DNA of 64,000 bases from Ptiloglossa arizonensis (GCF_051014685.1 NW_027479411.1:1-64000), one strand, 5' to 3'. Counted from the first letter of the stretch, positions 18,001 to 31,795 are shown. A program made the numbers and translations. Notes: generated from the sequence alone by a model not told the origin.

Positions 18001-21000
18001 TAACGTATAACGTATAACGTATAACGTATAACGTATAACGTATAACGTATAACGTATAACGTATTACGTATAACGTATAACGTATAACGTATACGTATAA
18101 CGTATAACGTATAAGTATAACGTATAACGTATAACGTATAACGTATAACGTATAACGTATAACGTATAACGTATGACTTATCACGGTATAACGTATAACG
18201 TACTAACGTATAACGTATAACGTATAACGTATAACGTATAACGTATAACGTATAACGTATAACGTATAACGTATAACGTATAACGTATAACGTACAACGT
18301 ATAACGTATAACGTATAACGTATAACGTATAACGTATAACGTATAACGTATAACGTATAACGTATATCGTATAACGTATAACGTATAACGTATAACGTTT
18401 AACGTATAACGTATAACGTATAACGTATAACGTATAACGTATAACGTATAACGTATAACGTATAGGGTATAGCGTATAACGTATAACGTATAACCTATAA
18501 CGTATACGTATAACGTATATCGTATAACGTATAACGTATAAGTATAACGTATAACGAACGTATAACGTAAACGTATAACGTATAACGTATAACGTATAAC
18601 GTATAACGTATAACGTATAACGTATAACGTATAACGTATAACGTGTAACGAAGAACGTATAACGAAGAACGTAAAACGTATAACATATATCCTATAACGC
18701 ATAACGTATATCGTATAACGCATAACGTATAGCGTATAACGCATAACGTATATCGTATAACGTATAACGTACAACGTATAACGTATAACGTAGATCGTAT
18801 AACGTATAACGTATAACGTATAACGTATGACGTATAACGTATAATGTACAACGTTTAACGTATAACGTATGACGTATAACGTAGAACGTATAACGTACAA
18901 CGTATAACGTATAACGTATAACGTATAACGTATAACGTATAACGTATAACGTATAACGTATAACGTATAACGTATAACGCATAACGTATAACGTATAACG
19001 TATAACGTATAACGTATAACGTATAACGTATAACGTATAACGTATAGGGTATAACGTATAACGTACAACGTATAACCTATAACGTATAACGTATAACGTA
19101 TAACGTATAACGTATAACGTATAACGTATAACGTATGACGTATAACGTATAACGTATAACGTATAACGTATAACGTATAACGTATAACGTATAACGTATA
19201 ACGTATAACGTGTAACGAAGAACGTATAACGAAGAACGTAAAAACGTATAACATATATCCTATAACGCATAACGTATATCGTATAACGCATAACGTATAG
19301 CGTATAACGCATAACGTATAACGTATAAAGTATAACGTATAACGTATAACGTATAACGTATAACGTATACGTATAACGTATAACGTATAACGTATAACGT
19401 ACTAACACGTATAACGTATAACGTATAACGTATAACGTATGACTTATCACGTATAACGTATAACGTATAACGTATAACGTATAACGTAAAACGAATAACG
19501 TATAACGTATAACGTATAACGTATAACGTATAACGTATAACGTATAACGTATAACGTATAACGTATAACGTATAACGTATAACGTATAACGTATAACGTA
19601 TAACGTATAAAGTATAATGTATAACGTATAACGTATAACGTATACCGTATAACGTATGACTTATCACGTATAACGTATAACCTATAACGTATAACGTATA
19701 ACGTATAACGTATAACGTATAACGTATAACGTATAACGTATAACGTATAACGTATAACGTATAACGTATAACGTATAACGTATAACGTATAACGTATAAC
19801 GTATAACGTATAACGTATAACGTATAACGTATAACGTATAACGTATAACGTATAACGTATAACGTATAACGTATAACGTATAACGTATAACGTATAACGT
19901 ATACGTATAACGTGTAACGTATAACGTATAACGTATAACGTATAACGTATAACGTATAACGTATAACGTGTAACGTATAACGTATAACGTATAACCTATA
20001 ACGTATAACGATAACGTATAACGTATAACGTATAACGTATGACGCATAACGTATAACGTAGAAACGTATAACGTATAACGTATAACGTATAACGTACAAC
20101 GTATAACGTATAACGTATAAACGTATAACGTATACGTATGACGCATAACGTATAACGTAGAAACGTATAACGAATAACGTATAACGTATAACGTACAACG
20201 TATAACGTATAACGTATAACGTACAACGTACAACGTATAACGTATGACGTATAACGTACAACGTATAACGTATAAACGTATAACGTATAACGTATAACGT
20301 ATAACGTATAACGTATAACGTATAACGTATAACGTATAACGTATAACGTATAACGTATAACGTATAACGTATAACGTATAACGTATAACGTATAACGTAT
20401 AACGTTTAACGTATAACGTATAACGTATAACGTATAACGTATAACGTATAACGTATAACGTATAACGTATAAACGTATAACGTATAACGTATAACGTATA
20501 ACGTATAACGTATAACGTATAACGTATAACGTATAACGTATAACGTATAACGTATAACGTATAACGTATAACGTATAACGTATAACGTATAACGTATAAC
20601 GTATAACGTATAACGTATAACGTATAACGTATGACTTATCACGTATAACGTATAACGTATAACGTATAACGTATAACGTATAACGTATAACGTATAACGT
20701 ATAACGTATAACGTATAACGTATAACGTATAACGTATAACGTATAACGTACAACGTATAACGTATAACGTATAACGTATAACGTATAACGTAGAACGTAT
20801 AACGTATAACGTATATCGTATAACGTATAACGTATAACGTATAACGTTTAAACGTATAACGTATAACGTATAACGTATAACGTATAACGTATAGGATATA
20901 GCGTATAACGTATAGGGTATAGCGTATAACGTATAACGTATAACGTATAACGTATAAGTATAACGTATAAACGTATAAACGTTTAACGTATAACGTATAA

Positions 21001-21049
21001 CGTATAACGTATAACGTAAAACGTATAACGTATAATAACGTATAACGTA
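1..21049 (-). repeat. Left arm of array, unit in AACGTAT orientation
   Basis: Every unit reads AACGTAT on the + strand, so the ATACGTT sense lies on the - strand. Block M appears here as its reverse complement, recognisable by AACGAAG doublets near 156, 388, 800, 1583, 1868, 2310, 3123, 3850, 4560, 4915, 5505, 6145, 6593, 6828, 7255, 9070, 9725, 10175, 11985, 12695, 13333, 13795, 14030, 14458, 15785, 18645 and 19212. These 27 sites mirror the 27 M blocks between 22,840 and 41,855. The arm is full of 1-bp changes such as TATAAACG (extra A), TATACG (lost A), AAGTAT (lost C) and GTTATAAC (extra T). They look densest in the first few kilobases. No gene is present. Confidence 0.93.
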
Positions 21050-21064
21050 TACGTTATACGTTAT
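21035..21064. repeat. Perfect 30-bp palindrome at the orientation switch
   Basis: The bases from 21,035 to 21,064 equal their own reverse complement, with the centre between 21,049 and 21,050 in GTA|TAC. There is no loop or foreign base between the arms. The match breaks at 21,034/21,065 because the left side has a short indel (TATAATAACG), then resumes: GTTTAAC near 20,983 pairs with GTTAAAC near 21,114, and GGATATAGCG near 20,893 pairs with CGCTATATCC near 21,196. A loopless centre is what a template joined directly to its complement gives. A natural strand switch could also look like this. Confidence 0.9.
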
Positions 21065-24000
21065 ACGTTATACGTTATACGTTATACGTTATACGTTATA
21101 CGTTATACGTTAAACGTTATACGTTTATACGTTATACGTTATACGTTATACGTTATACGTTATACGTTATACGCTATACCCTATACGTTATACGCTATAT
21201 CCTATACGTTATACGTTATACGTTATACGTTATACGTTATACGTTAAACGTTATACGTTATACGTTATACGTTATACGATATACGTTTATACGTTATACG
21301 TTATACGTTATACGTTATACGTTATACGTTATACGTTATACGTTGTACGTTATACGTTATACGTTATACGTTATACGTATACGTTACGTTATACGTTATA
21401 CGTTATACGTTATACGTTATACGTTAAGTATACGTTATACGTTATACGTTATACGTGATAAGTCATACGTTATACGTTATACGTTATACGTTATACGTTA
21501 TACGTTATACGTTATACGTTATACGTTATACGTTATACGTATACGTTATACGTTATACGTTATACGTTATACGTTATACGTTATACGTTATACGTTATAC
21601 GTTATACGTTATACGTTATACGTATACGTTATACGTTATACGTTATACGTTATACGTTATACGTTATACGTTATACGTTATACGTTAAACGTTATACGTT
21701 ATACGTTATACGTTATACGTTATACGTTATACGTTATACGTTATACGTTATACGTTATACGTTATACGTTATACGTTATACGTTATACGTTATACGTTAT
21801 ACGTTATACGTTATACGTTATACGTTATACGTTGTACGTTATACGTCATACGTTATACGTTGTACGTTGTACGTATACGTTATACGTTATACGTTGTACG
21901 TTATACGTTATACGTTATACGTTATACGTTTCTACGTTATACGTTATGCGTCATACGTTATACGTTATACGTTATACGTTATACGTTATACGTTGTACGT
22001 TATACGTTATACGTTATACGTTATACGTTTCTACGTTATACGTTATGCGTCATACGTTATACGTTATACGTTATACGTTATACGTTATACGTTATAGGTT
22101 ATACGTTATACGTTATACGTTACACGTTATACGTTATACGTTATACGTTATACGTTTATACGTTATACGTTATACGTTACACGTTATACGTTATACGTTA
22201 TACGTTATACGTTATACGTTATACGTTATACGTTATACGTTATACGTTATACGTTATACGTTATACGTTATACGTTATACGTTATACGTTATACGTTATA
22301 CGTTATACGTTATACGTTATACGTTATACGTTATACGTTATAACGTTATACGTTATACGTTATACGTTATACGTTATACGTTATACGTTATACGTTATAC
22401 GTTATACGTTATAGTTATACGTTATACGTGATAAGTCATACGTTATACGTTATACGTTATACGTTATACCGTTATACATTATACTTTATACGTTATACGT
22501 TATACGTTATACGTTATACGTTATACGTTATACGTTATACGTTATACGTTATACGTTATACGTTATACGTTATACGTTATACGTTATACGTTATACGTTA
22601 TTCGTTTTACGTTATACGTTATACGTTATACGTTATACGTTATACGTGATAAGTCATACGTTATACGTTATACGTTATACGTTATACGTTATACGTTATA
22701 CGTTATACGTTATACGTTATACGTTATACGTTATACGTTATACGTTATACGTTATACGTTATACTTTATACGTTATACGTTATGCGTTATACGCTATACG
22801 TTATGCGTTATACGATATACGTTATGCGTTATAGGATATATGTTATACGTTTTACGTTCTTCGTTATACGTTCTTCGTTACACGTTATACGTTATACGTT
22901 ATACGTTATACGTTATACGTTATACGTTATACGTTATACGTTATACGTTATACGTCATACGTTATTACGTTATACGTTATACGTTATACGTTATACGTTA
23001 TACGTTATACGTTATAGGTTATACGTTGTACGTTATACGTTATACCCTATACGTTATACGTTATACGTTATACGTTATACGTTATACGTTATACGTTATA
23101 CGTTATACGTTATGCGTTATACGTTATACGTTATACGTTATACGTTATACGTTATACGTTATACGTTATACGTTATACGTTATACGTTATACGTTGTACG
23201 TTATACGTTCTACGTTATACGTCATACGTTATACGTTAAACGTTGTACATTATACGTTATACGTCATACGTTATACGTTATACGTTATACGTTATACGAT
23301 CTACGTTATACGTTATACGTTGTACGTTATACGTTATACGATATACGTTATGCGTTATACGCTATACGTTATGCGTTATACGATATACGTTATGCGTTAT
23401 AGGATATATGTTATACGTTTTACGTTCTTCGTTATACGTTCTTCGTTACACGTTATACGTTATACGTTATACGTTATACGTTATACGTTATACGTTATAC
23501 GTTATACGTTATACCGTTATACGTTATACGTTATACGTTATACGTTATACGTTATACGTTATACGTTATACGATATACGTTATACGTTATACGTTATAGG
23601 TTATACGTTATACGTTATACGCTATACCCTATACGTTATACGTTATACGTTATACGTTATACGTTATACGTTATACGTTATACGTTATACGTTAAACGTT
23701 ATACGTTATACGTTATACGTTATACGATATACGTTATACGTTATACGTTATACGTTATACGTTATACGTTATACGTTAATACGTTATACGTTATACGTTG
23801 TACGTTATACGTTATACGTTATACGTTATACGTTATACGTTATACGTTATACGTTATACGTTATACGTTATACGTTATACGTTATACGTTATACGTTATA
23901 CGTTATACGTGATAAGTCATACGTTATACGTTATACGTTATACGTTATACGTTATACGTTATACGTTATACGTTATACGTTATACGTTATACGTTATACG

Positions 24001-27000
24001 TTATACGTTATACGTTATACGTTATACGTTATACGTTATACGTTATACGTTATACGTTATACGTTATACGTTATACGTTATACGTTATACGTTATACGTT
24101 ATACGTTATACGTTATACGTTATACGTTATACGTTATACGTTATACGTTATACGTTATACGTTATACGTTATACGTTATACGTTATACGTTAAACGTTAT
24201 ACGTTATACGTTATACGTTATACGTTATACGTTATACGTTATACGTTATACGTTATACGTTATACGTTATACGTTATACGTTTATACGTTATACGTTATA
24301 CGTTATACGTTGTACGTTATACGTCATACGTTATACGTTGTACGTTGTACGTTATACGTTATACGTTATACGTTGTACGTTATACGTTATACGTTATACG
24401 TTATACGTTTCTACGTTATACGTTATGCGTCATACGTTATACGTTATACGTTATACGTTATACGTTATACGTTATAGGTTATACGTTATACGTTATACGT
24501 TACACGTTATAGGTTGTACGTTATACGTTATACGTTATACGTTATACGTTATACGTTATACGTTATACGTTATACGTTATACGTTATACGATATACGTTA
24601 TACGTTATACGTTATAGGTTATACGTTATACGTTATACGCTATACCCTATACGTTATACGTTATACGTTATACGTTATACGTTATACGTTATACGTTATA
24701 CGTTATACGTTAAACGTTATACGTTATACGTTATACGTTATACGATATACGTTATACGTTATACGTTATACGTTATACGTTATACGTTATACGTTATACG
24801 TTATACGTTATACGTTGTACGTTATACGTTATACGTTATACGTTATACGTTATACGTTATACGTTATACGTTATACGTTATACGTTATACGTTATACGTT
24901 ATACGTTATACGTTATACGTTATACGTGATAAGTCATACGTTATACGTATACGTTATACGTTATACGTTATACGTTTACGTTATACGTTATACGTTATAC
25001 GTTATACGTTATACGTTTAGTACGTTATACGTTATACGTTATACGTTTATACGTTATACGTTATACGTTATACGTTATACGTTATACGTTTATACGTTAT
25101 ACGTTATACGTTATACGTTATACGTTATACGTTATACGTTATACGTTATACGTTATACGTTATACGTTATACGTTATACGTTATACGTTATACGTTAAAC
25201 GTTATACGTTACACGTTATACGTTATACGTTATACGTTATACGTTATACGTTATACGTTATACGTTATACGTTATACGTTATACGTTATACGTTATACGT
25301 TATACGTTATACGTTGTACGTTATACGTCATACGTTATACGTTGTACGTTGTACGTTATACGTTATACGTTATACGTTGTACGTTATACGTTATACGTTA
25401 TACGTTATACGTTTCTACGTTATACGTTATGCGTCATACGTTATACGTTATACGTTATACGTTATACGTTATACGTTATAGGTTATACGTTATACGTTAT
25501 ACGTTACACGTTATAGGTTGTACGTTATACGTTATACGTTATACGTTATACGTTATGCGTTATACGTTATACGTTATACGTTATACGTTATACGTTATAC
25601 GTTATACGTTATACGTTATAGGTTATACGTTATACGTTATACGTTACACGTTATAGGTGTACGTATACGTTATACGTTATACGTTATACGTTATGCGTTA
25701 TACGTTATACGTTATACGTTATACGTTATACGTTATACGTTATACGTTATACGTTGTACGTTATACGTTCTACGTTATACGTCATACGTTAACGTTAAAC
25801 GTTATACGTTATACGTTATACGTTATACGTTATACGTTATACGTTATACGTTATACGTTATACGTTATACGTTACACGTTATACGTTATACGTTATACGT
25901 TATACGTTATACGTTATACGTTATACGTTATACGTTATACGTTAAACGTTATACGTTATACGTTATACGTTATACGTTATACGTTATACGTTATACGTTA
26001 TACGTTATGCGTTATACGTTATGCGTTATACGTTATACGTTATACGTTATACCGTCATACGTTATACGTTATACGTTACACGCTATACGTTAGACGTTAT
26101 ACGTTATACGTTATACGTTATACGTTATACGTTATACGTTATACGTATACCCTATACGTTATACGTTATACGGTTATACGTTATACGTTTACGTTATACG
26201 TTATACGTTATGCGTTATTCGCTATACGTTATGCGTTATACGACATACGTTATGCGTTATAGGATATATGTTTATACGTCTTACGTTCTTCGTTATACGT
26301 TCTTCGCTACACGTTATACGTTATACGTTATACGTTATACGTTATACGTTATACCTTATACGTTATACGTTATACGTTATACGTTATACGTTATACGTAT
26401 ACGTTATACGTTATACGTTATACGTTATAGGTTATACGTTACACGTTATACGTTATACCCTATACGTTATACGTTATACGTTATACGTTATACGTTATAC
26501 GTTATACGTTATACGTTAAACGTTATACGTTACACGTTATACGTTATACGTTATACGTTATACGTTATACGTTATACGTTATACGTATACGTTATACGTT
26601 ATACGTTATACGTTATACGTTATACGTTATACGTTGTACGTTATACGTCATACGTTTATACGTTGTACGTTGTACGTTATACGTTATACGTTATACGTTG
26701 TACGTTATACGTTATACGTTATACGTTATACGTTTCTACGTTATACGTTATGCGTCATACGTTATACGTTATACGTTATACGTTATACGTTATACGTTAT
26801 AGGTTATACGTTATACGTTATACGTTACACGTTATAGGTTGTACGTTATACGTTATACGTTATACGTTATACGTTATGCGTTATACGTTATACGTTATAC
26901 GTTATACGTTATACGTTATACGTTTATACGTTATACGTTATAGGTTATACGTTATACGTTATACGTTACACGTTATAGGTTGTACGTTATACGTTATACG

Positions 27001-27535
27001 TTATACGTTATACGTTATGCGTTATACGTTATACGTTATACGTTATACGTTATACGTTATACGTTATACGTTATACGTTGTACGTTATACGTTCTACGTT
27101 ATACGTCATACGTTATACGTTAACGTTATACGTTATACGTTATACGTTATAACGTTATACGTTATACGTTATACGTTATACGTTATACGTTATACGTTAC
27201 ACGTTATACGTTATACGTTATACGTTATACGTTATACGTTATACGTTATACGTTATACGTTATACGTTAAACGTTATACGTTATACGTTATACGTTATAC
27301 GTTATACGTTATACGTTATACGTTATACGTTATGCGTTATACGTTATGCGTTATACGTTATACGTTATACGTTATACCGTCATACGTTAATACGTTATAC
27401 GTTACACGCTATACGTTAGACGTTATACGTTATACGTTATACGTTATACGTTATACGTTATACGTTATACGTATACCCTATACGTTATACGTTATACGTT
27501 ATACGTTATACGTTATACGTTATACGTTATACGTT
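21050..27535 (+). repeat. Zone I: array next to the axis, TGTACGTT/TTTCTACG-rich
   Basis: This zone has few M blocks (22,840, 23,402, 26,268). It is instead marked by a cassette with doubled TGTACGTT, then GTTTCTACGTT, then ATGCGTCATACG, then ACACGTTATAGGTTG. Copies lie near 21,830-22,050 (duplicated within itself), 24,315-24,510, 25,315-25,520 and 26,635-26,840. GTGATAAGTCAT occurs at 21,455, 22,428, 22,646, about 23,908 and about 24,927. The mirror of the zone is about 14,500-21,049. Indels are frequent, so exact periods are not reliable. Confidence 0.75.
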
Positions 27536-28201
27536 ATGCGTTATTCGCTATACGTTATGCGTTATACGACATACGTTATGCGTTATAGGATATATGTTAT
27601 ACGTCTTACGTTCTTCGTTATACGTTCTTCGCTACACGTTATACGTTATACGTTATACGTTATACGTTATACGTTATACCTTATACGTTATACGTTATAC
27701 GTTATACGTTATATACGTTATACGTTATACGTATACGTTATACGTTATACGTTATAGGTTATACGTTACACGTTATACGTTATACCCTATACGTTATACG
27801 TTATACGTTATACGTTATACGTTATACGTTATACGTTATACGTTATACGTTATACGATATACGTTATACGTTATACGTTATAACGTTATACGTTATACGT
27901 TATACGTTATACGTTATACGTTATACGTTATACGTTATACGTTATAAGTTATACGTTATACGTTATACGTTATGCGTTATTCGCTATACGTCATGCGTTA
28001 TACGATATACGTTATGCGTATAGGATATATGTTATACGTTTTACGTTCTTCGTTATACGTTCTTCGTTACACGTTATACGTTATACGTTATACGTTATAC
28101 GTTATACGTTATACGTTATACGTTATACGTTATACGTTATACGTTATACGTTATACGTTATACGTTATACGTTATACGTTATACGTTATACGTTATACGT
28201 T

Positions 28202-28306
28202 ATGCGTTATTCGCTATACGTCATGCGTTATACGATATACGTTATGCGTTATAGGATATATGTTATACGTTTTACGTTCTTCGTTATACGTTCTTCGTTA
28301 CACGTT
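28202..28306 (+). repeat. Block M, 15-heptamer variant block (reference copy)
   Basis: Block M is a fixed run of 15 heptamers. In order its marker units are ATGCGTT (1), ATTCGCT (2), ATGCGTT (4), ATACGAT (5), ATGCGTT (7), ATAGGAT (8), ATATGTT (9), TTACGTT (11), CTTCGTT (12 and 14) and ACACGTT (15); the rest are consensus. Copies located by the ATG of unit 9: 22840, 23402, 26268, 27594, 28029, 28260, 28715, 29352, 30066, 31854, 32302, 32946, 34748, 35182, 35413, 35861, 36505, 37093, 37443, 38150, 38871, 39677, 40384, 41176, 41624, 41855, 42226, 42590, 42898, 43773, 44698, 45146, 45412, 46239, 47171, 47626, 47892, 48712, 49125, 49356, 49727, 50098, 50406, 51267, 51624, 52072, 52548, 52891, 53704, 54138, 54418, 55161, 55574, 55805, 56176, 56540, 56848, 57716, 58059, 58802, 59215, 59446, 59817, 60188, 60496, 61378, 61728, 62582, 62869, 63233, 63723, 63884. 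Subtypes: ATGAGTT in unit 7, GTGCTTC between units 13 and 14, TCTTACG in units 10-11, and ATGCGTC for ATGCGTT. The copies at 28715, 32302 and 35861 lack three units of the head. Confidence 0.92.
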
Positions 28307-30153
28307 ATACGTTATACGTTATACGTTATACGTTATACGATATACGTTATACGTTATACGTTATACGTTATACGTTATACGTTATACGTTATACGTTATA
28401 CGTTATACGTTATACGTTATACGTTATACGTTATACGTTATACGTTATACGTTATACGTTATACGTTATACGTTATACGTTATACGTTATACGTTATACG
28501 TTATACGTTATACGTTATACGTTATACGTTATACGTTATACGTTATACGTTATACGTTATACGTTATACGTTATAGGTTATACGTTATACGTGATAAGTC
28601 ATACGTTATACGTTATACGTTATACGTTATACGTTATACGTTATACGTTATACGTTATACGTTATACGTTATACGTTATGCGTCATTCGCTATACGTTAT
28701 GCGTTATAGGATATATGTTATACGTTTTACGTCCTTCGTTATACGTTCTTCGTTACACGTTATACGTTATACGTTATACGTTATACGTTATACGTTATAC
28801 GTTATACGTTATACGTTATACGTTATACGTTATACGTTATACGTTATACGTTATACGTTATACGTTATACGTTATACGTTATACGTTATAGGTTATACGT
28901 TATACGTTATACGTTATACCCTATACGTTATACGTTATACGTTATACGTTATACGTTATACGTTATACGTTATACGTTATACGTTAAACGTTATACGTTA
29001 TACGTTATACGTTATACGATATACGTTATACGTTATACGTTATACGTTATACGTTATACGTTATACGTCATACGTTGTACGTTATACGTTATACGTTATA
29101 CGTTATACGTTATACGTTATACGTTATACGTTATACGTTATACGTTATACGTTATACGTTATACGTTATACGTTATACGTTATACGTTATACGTTATACG
29201 TTATACGTTATACGTTATGCGTTATACGTTATGCGTTATACGTTATACGTTATACGTTATACGTTATACGTTATACGTTATACGTTATACGTTATGCGTT
29301 ATTCGCTATACGTTATGCGTTATACGATATACGTTATGAGTTATAGGATATATGTTATACGTTTTACGTTCTTCGTTATACGTTCTTCGTTACACGTTAT
29401 ACGTTATACGTTATACGTTATACGTTACACGTTATACGTTATACGTAATATGTAATACGTCATATGTTTTACGTTATACGTTATACGTTATACGTTATAC
29501 GTTATACGTTATACGTTATACGTTATACGTTATAGGTTATACGATATACGTTATACGTTATACGTTATACGTTATACGTTATACGTTACACGTTATACGT
29601 TACACGTTATACGTTATACGTTATACGTAATACGTTATAGGTTATACGTTATACGTTATACGTTATACGTTATACGTTATACGTTATACGTTATACGTTA
29701 TACGTTATACGTTATACGTTATACGTTACACGTTATACGTTATACGTTATACGTTATACGTTATACGTTATACGTTATACGTTATACGTTATACGTTAAA
29801 CGTTATACGTTATACGTTATACGTTATACGTTATACGTTATACGTTATACGTTATACGTTATACGTTATACGTTATACGTTATACGTTATACGTTATACG
29901 TTATACGTTATACGTTATGCGTTATACGTTATGCGTTATACGTTATACGTTATACGTTATACGTTATACGTTATACGTTATACGTTATACGTTATACGTT
30001 ATACGTTATGCGTTATTCGCTATACGTTATGCGTTATACGATATACGTTATGAGTTATAGGATATATGTTATACGTTTTACGTTCTTCGTTATACGTTCT
30101 TCGTTACACGTTATACGTTATACGTTATACGTTATACGTTACACGTTATACGT

Positions 30154-30188
30154 TATACGTAATATGTAATACGTCATATGTTTTACGT
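30154..30188 (+). repeat. Block B, GTAATATG...CATATG motif (reference copy)
   Basis: Five consecutive variant heptamers: ATACGTA, ATATGTA, ATACGTC, ATATGTT, TTACGTT. Block B includes the palindrome CATATG. Nearly every copy follows an M block of the ATGAGTT subtype at a constant offset: the ATG of CATATG is 112 bp after the ATG of the M block (30066/30178, 32946/33058, 42898/43010, 45412/45524, 47892/48004, 50406/50518, 51624/51736, 54418/54530, 56848/56960, 58059/58171, 60496/60608, 61728/61840). Further copies near 38,255, 38,997, 43,999, 46,469 and 53,014 follow other contexts. Mirror copies in the left arm read CATATGACGTATTAC (for example near 1,508, 3,040, 3,785, 5,428, 8,994 and 12,622). 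Confidence 0.88.
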
Positions 30189-31795
30189 TATACGTTATAC
30201 GTTATACGTTTCTACGTTATACGTTATGCGTCATACGTTATACGTTATACGTTATACGTTATACGTTATACGTTATAGGTTATACGTTATACGTTATACG
30301 TTACACGTTATAGGTTGTACGTTATACGTTATACGTTATACGTTATACGTTATGCGTTATACGTTATACGTTATACGTTATACGTTATACGTTATACGTT
30401 ATACGTTATACGTTATACGTTATAGGTTATACGTTATACGTTATACGTTACACGTTATAGGTTGTACGTTATACGTTATACGTTATACGTTATACGTTAT
30501 GCGTTATACGTTATACGTTATACGTTATACGTTATACGTTATACGTTATACGTTATACGTTATACGTTATACGTTATACGTTATACGTTATACCCTATAC
30601 GTTATACGTTATACGTTATACGTTATACGTTATACGTTATACGTTATACGTTATACGTTATACGTTATACGTTATACGTTATACGTTATACGTTATACGT
30701 TATACGTTATACGTTATACGTTATACGTTATACGTTATACGTTATACGTTATACGTTATACGTTATACGTTATACGTTACACGCTATACGTTAGACGTTA
30801 TACGTTATACGTTATACGTTATACGTTATACGTTATACGTTATACGTTATACCCTATACGTTATACGTTATACGTTATACGTTATACGTTATACGTTATA
30901 CGTTATACGTTATACGTTATACGTTATACGTTATACGTTATACGTTATACGTTATACGTTATACGTTATACGTTATACGTTATACGTTATACGTTATACG
31001 TTATACGTTATACGTTATACGTTATACGTTATACGTTATACGTTATACGTTATGCGTTATACGTTATGCGTTATACGTTATACGTTATACGTTATACCGT
31101 CATACGTTATACGTTATACGTTACACGCTATACGTTAGACGTTATACGTTATACGTTATACGTTATACGTTATACGTTATACGTTATACGTTATACCCTA
31201 TACGTTATACGTTATACGTTATACGTTATGCGTTATACGTTATACGTTATACGTTATACGTTATACGTTATACGTTATACGTTATACGTTATAGGTTATG
31301 CGTTATACGTTATACGTTATACGTTAAACGTTATACGTTATACGTTATACGTTATACGTTATACGTTATACGTTATACGTTATACGTTATGCGTTATACG
31401 TTATGCGTTATACGTTATACGTTATACGTTATACCGTCATACGTTATACGTTATACGTTACACGCTATACGTTAGACGTTATACGTTATACGTTATACGT
31501 TATACGTTATACGTTATACGTTATACGTTATACCCTATACGTTATACGTTATACGTTATACGTTATACGTTATACGTTATACGTTATACGTTATACGTTA
31601 TACGTTATACGTTATACGTTATACGTTATACGTTATACGTTATACGTTATACGTTATACGTTATACGTTATACGTTATACGTTATACGTTATACGTTATA
31701 CGTTATACGTTATACGTTATACGTTATACGTTATACGTTATAAGTTATACGTTATACGTTATACGTTATACGTTATACGTTATACGTTATACGTT

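Larger units (their letters stand above)
1..28020. other. Indel-rich (probably low-coverage or unpolished) sequence
   Basis: Isolated single-base gains and losses break the heptamer phase throughout this interval, on both sides of the axis. Right-arm examples are 21,377-21,390 (two short units in a row), 21,421-21,430, 24,950-25,025, 25,655-25,665 and 27,710-27,735. The last one I see is a lost T near 28,019, inside an otherwise standard M block. Indels in the two arms mostly do not coincide, while base substitutions that define the variant blocks do. That is the pattern of independent read errors over a shared template. Beyond 28,020 the phase is uninterrupted except for recurrent 8-bp units. 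Confidence 0.8.
28202..31795 (+). repeat. Zone II higher-order repeat, copy 1 (3,594 bp)
   Basis: M blocks at 28260, 28715, 29352 and 30066, then 8-bp units at 30,211 (TCTACGTT), 31,094 and 31,431 (ATACCGTC). The order matches the next copy. The first M block and the ATGAGTT-type M block are exactly 1,092 bp apart here and in both following copies. This copy has an extra 714 bp (102 heptamers) between two ATGAGTT-type blocks, 29352 and 30066. GTGATAAGTCAT occurs once at about 28,584. The interval is indel-free by phase. Confidence 0.85.

Noticed and set aside
1..21049. Left arm indels as genuine diverged satellite
   Set aside because: They are isolated 1-bp events that mostly do not match the mirror arm, while substitutions do match. 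They also continue 7 kb past the axis and then stop. Read error in thin coverage explains this better, though it is not proven.
21035..21064. Rho-independent terminator or replication-origin hairpin at the axis
   Set aside because: The palindrome is just the meeting point of two opposed satellite arms. It is AT-rich with no loop and no U-tract, and there is no gene around it.
28268..28306. CENP-B box in block M (CTTCGTTATACG)
   Set aside because: The first half, nTTCGnnnnA, fits, but the required CGGG near the end is absent (TTCT instead).
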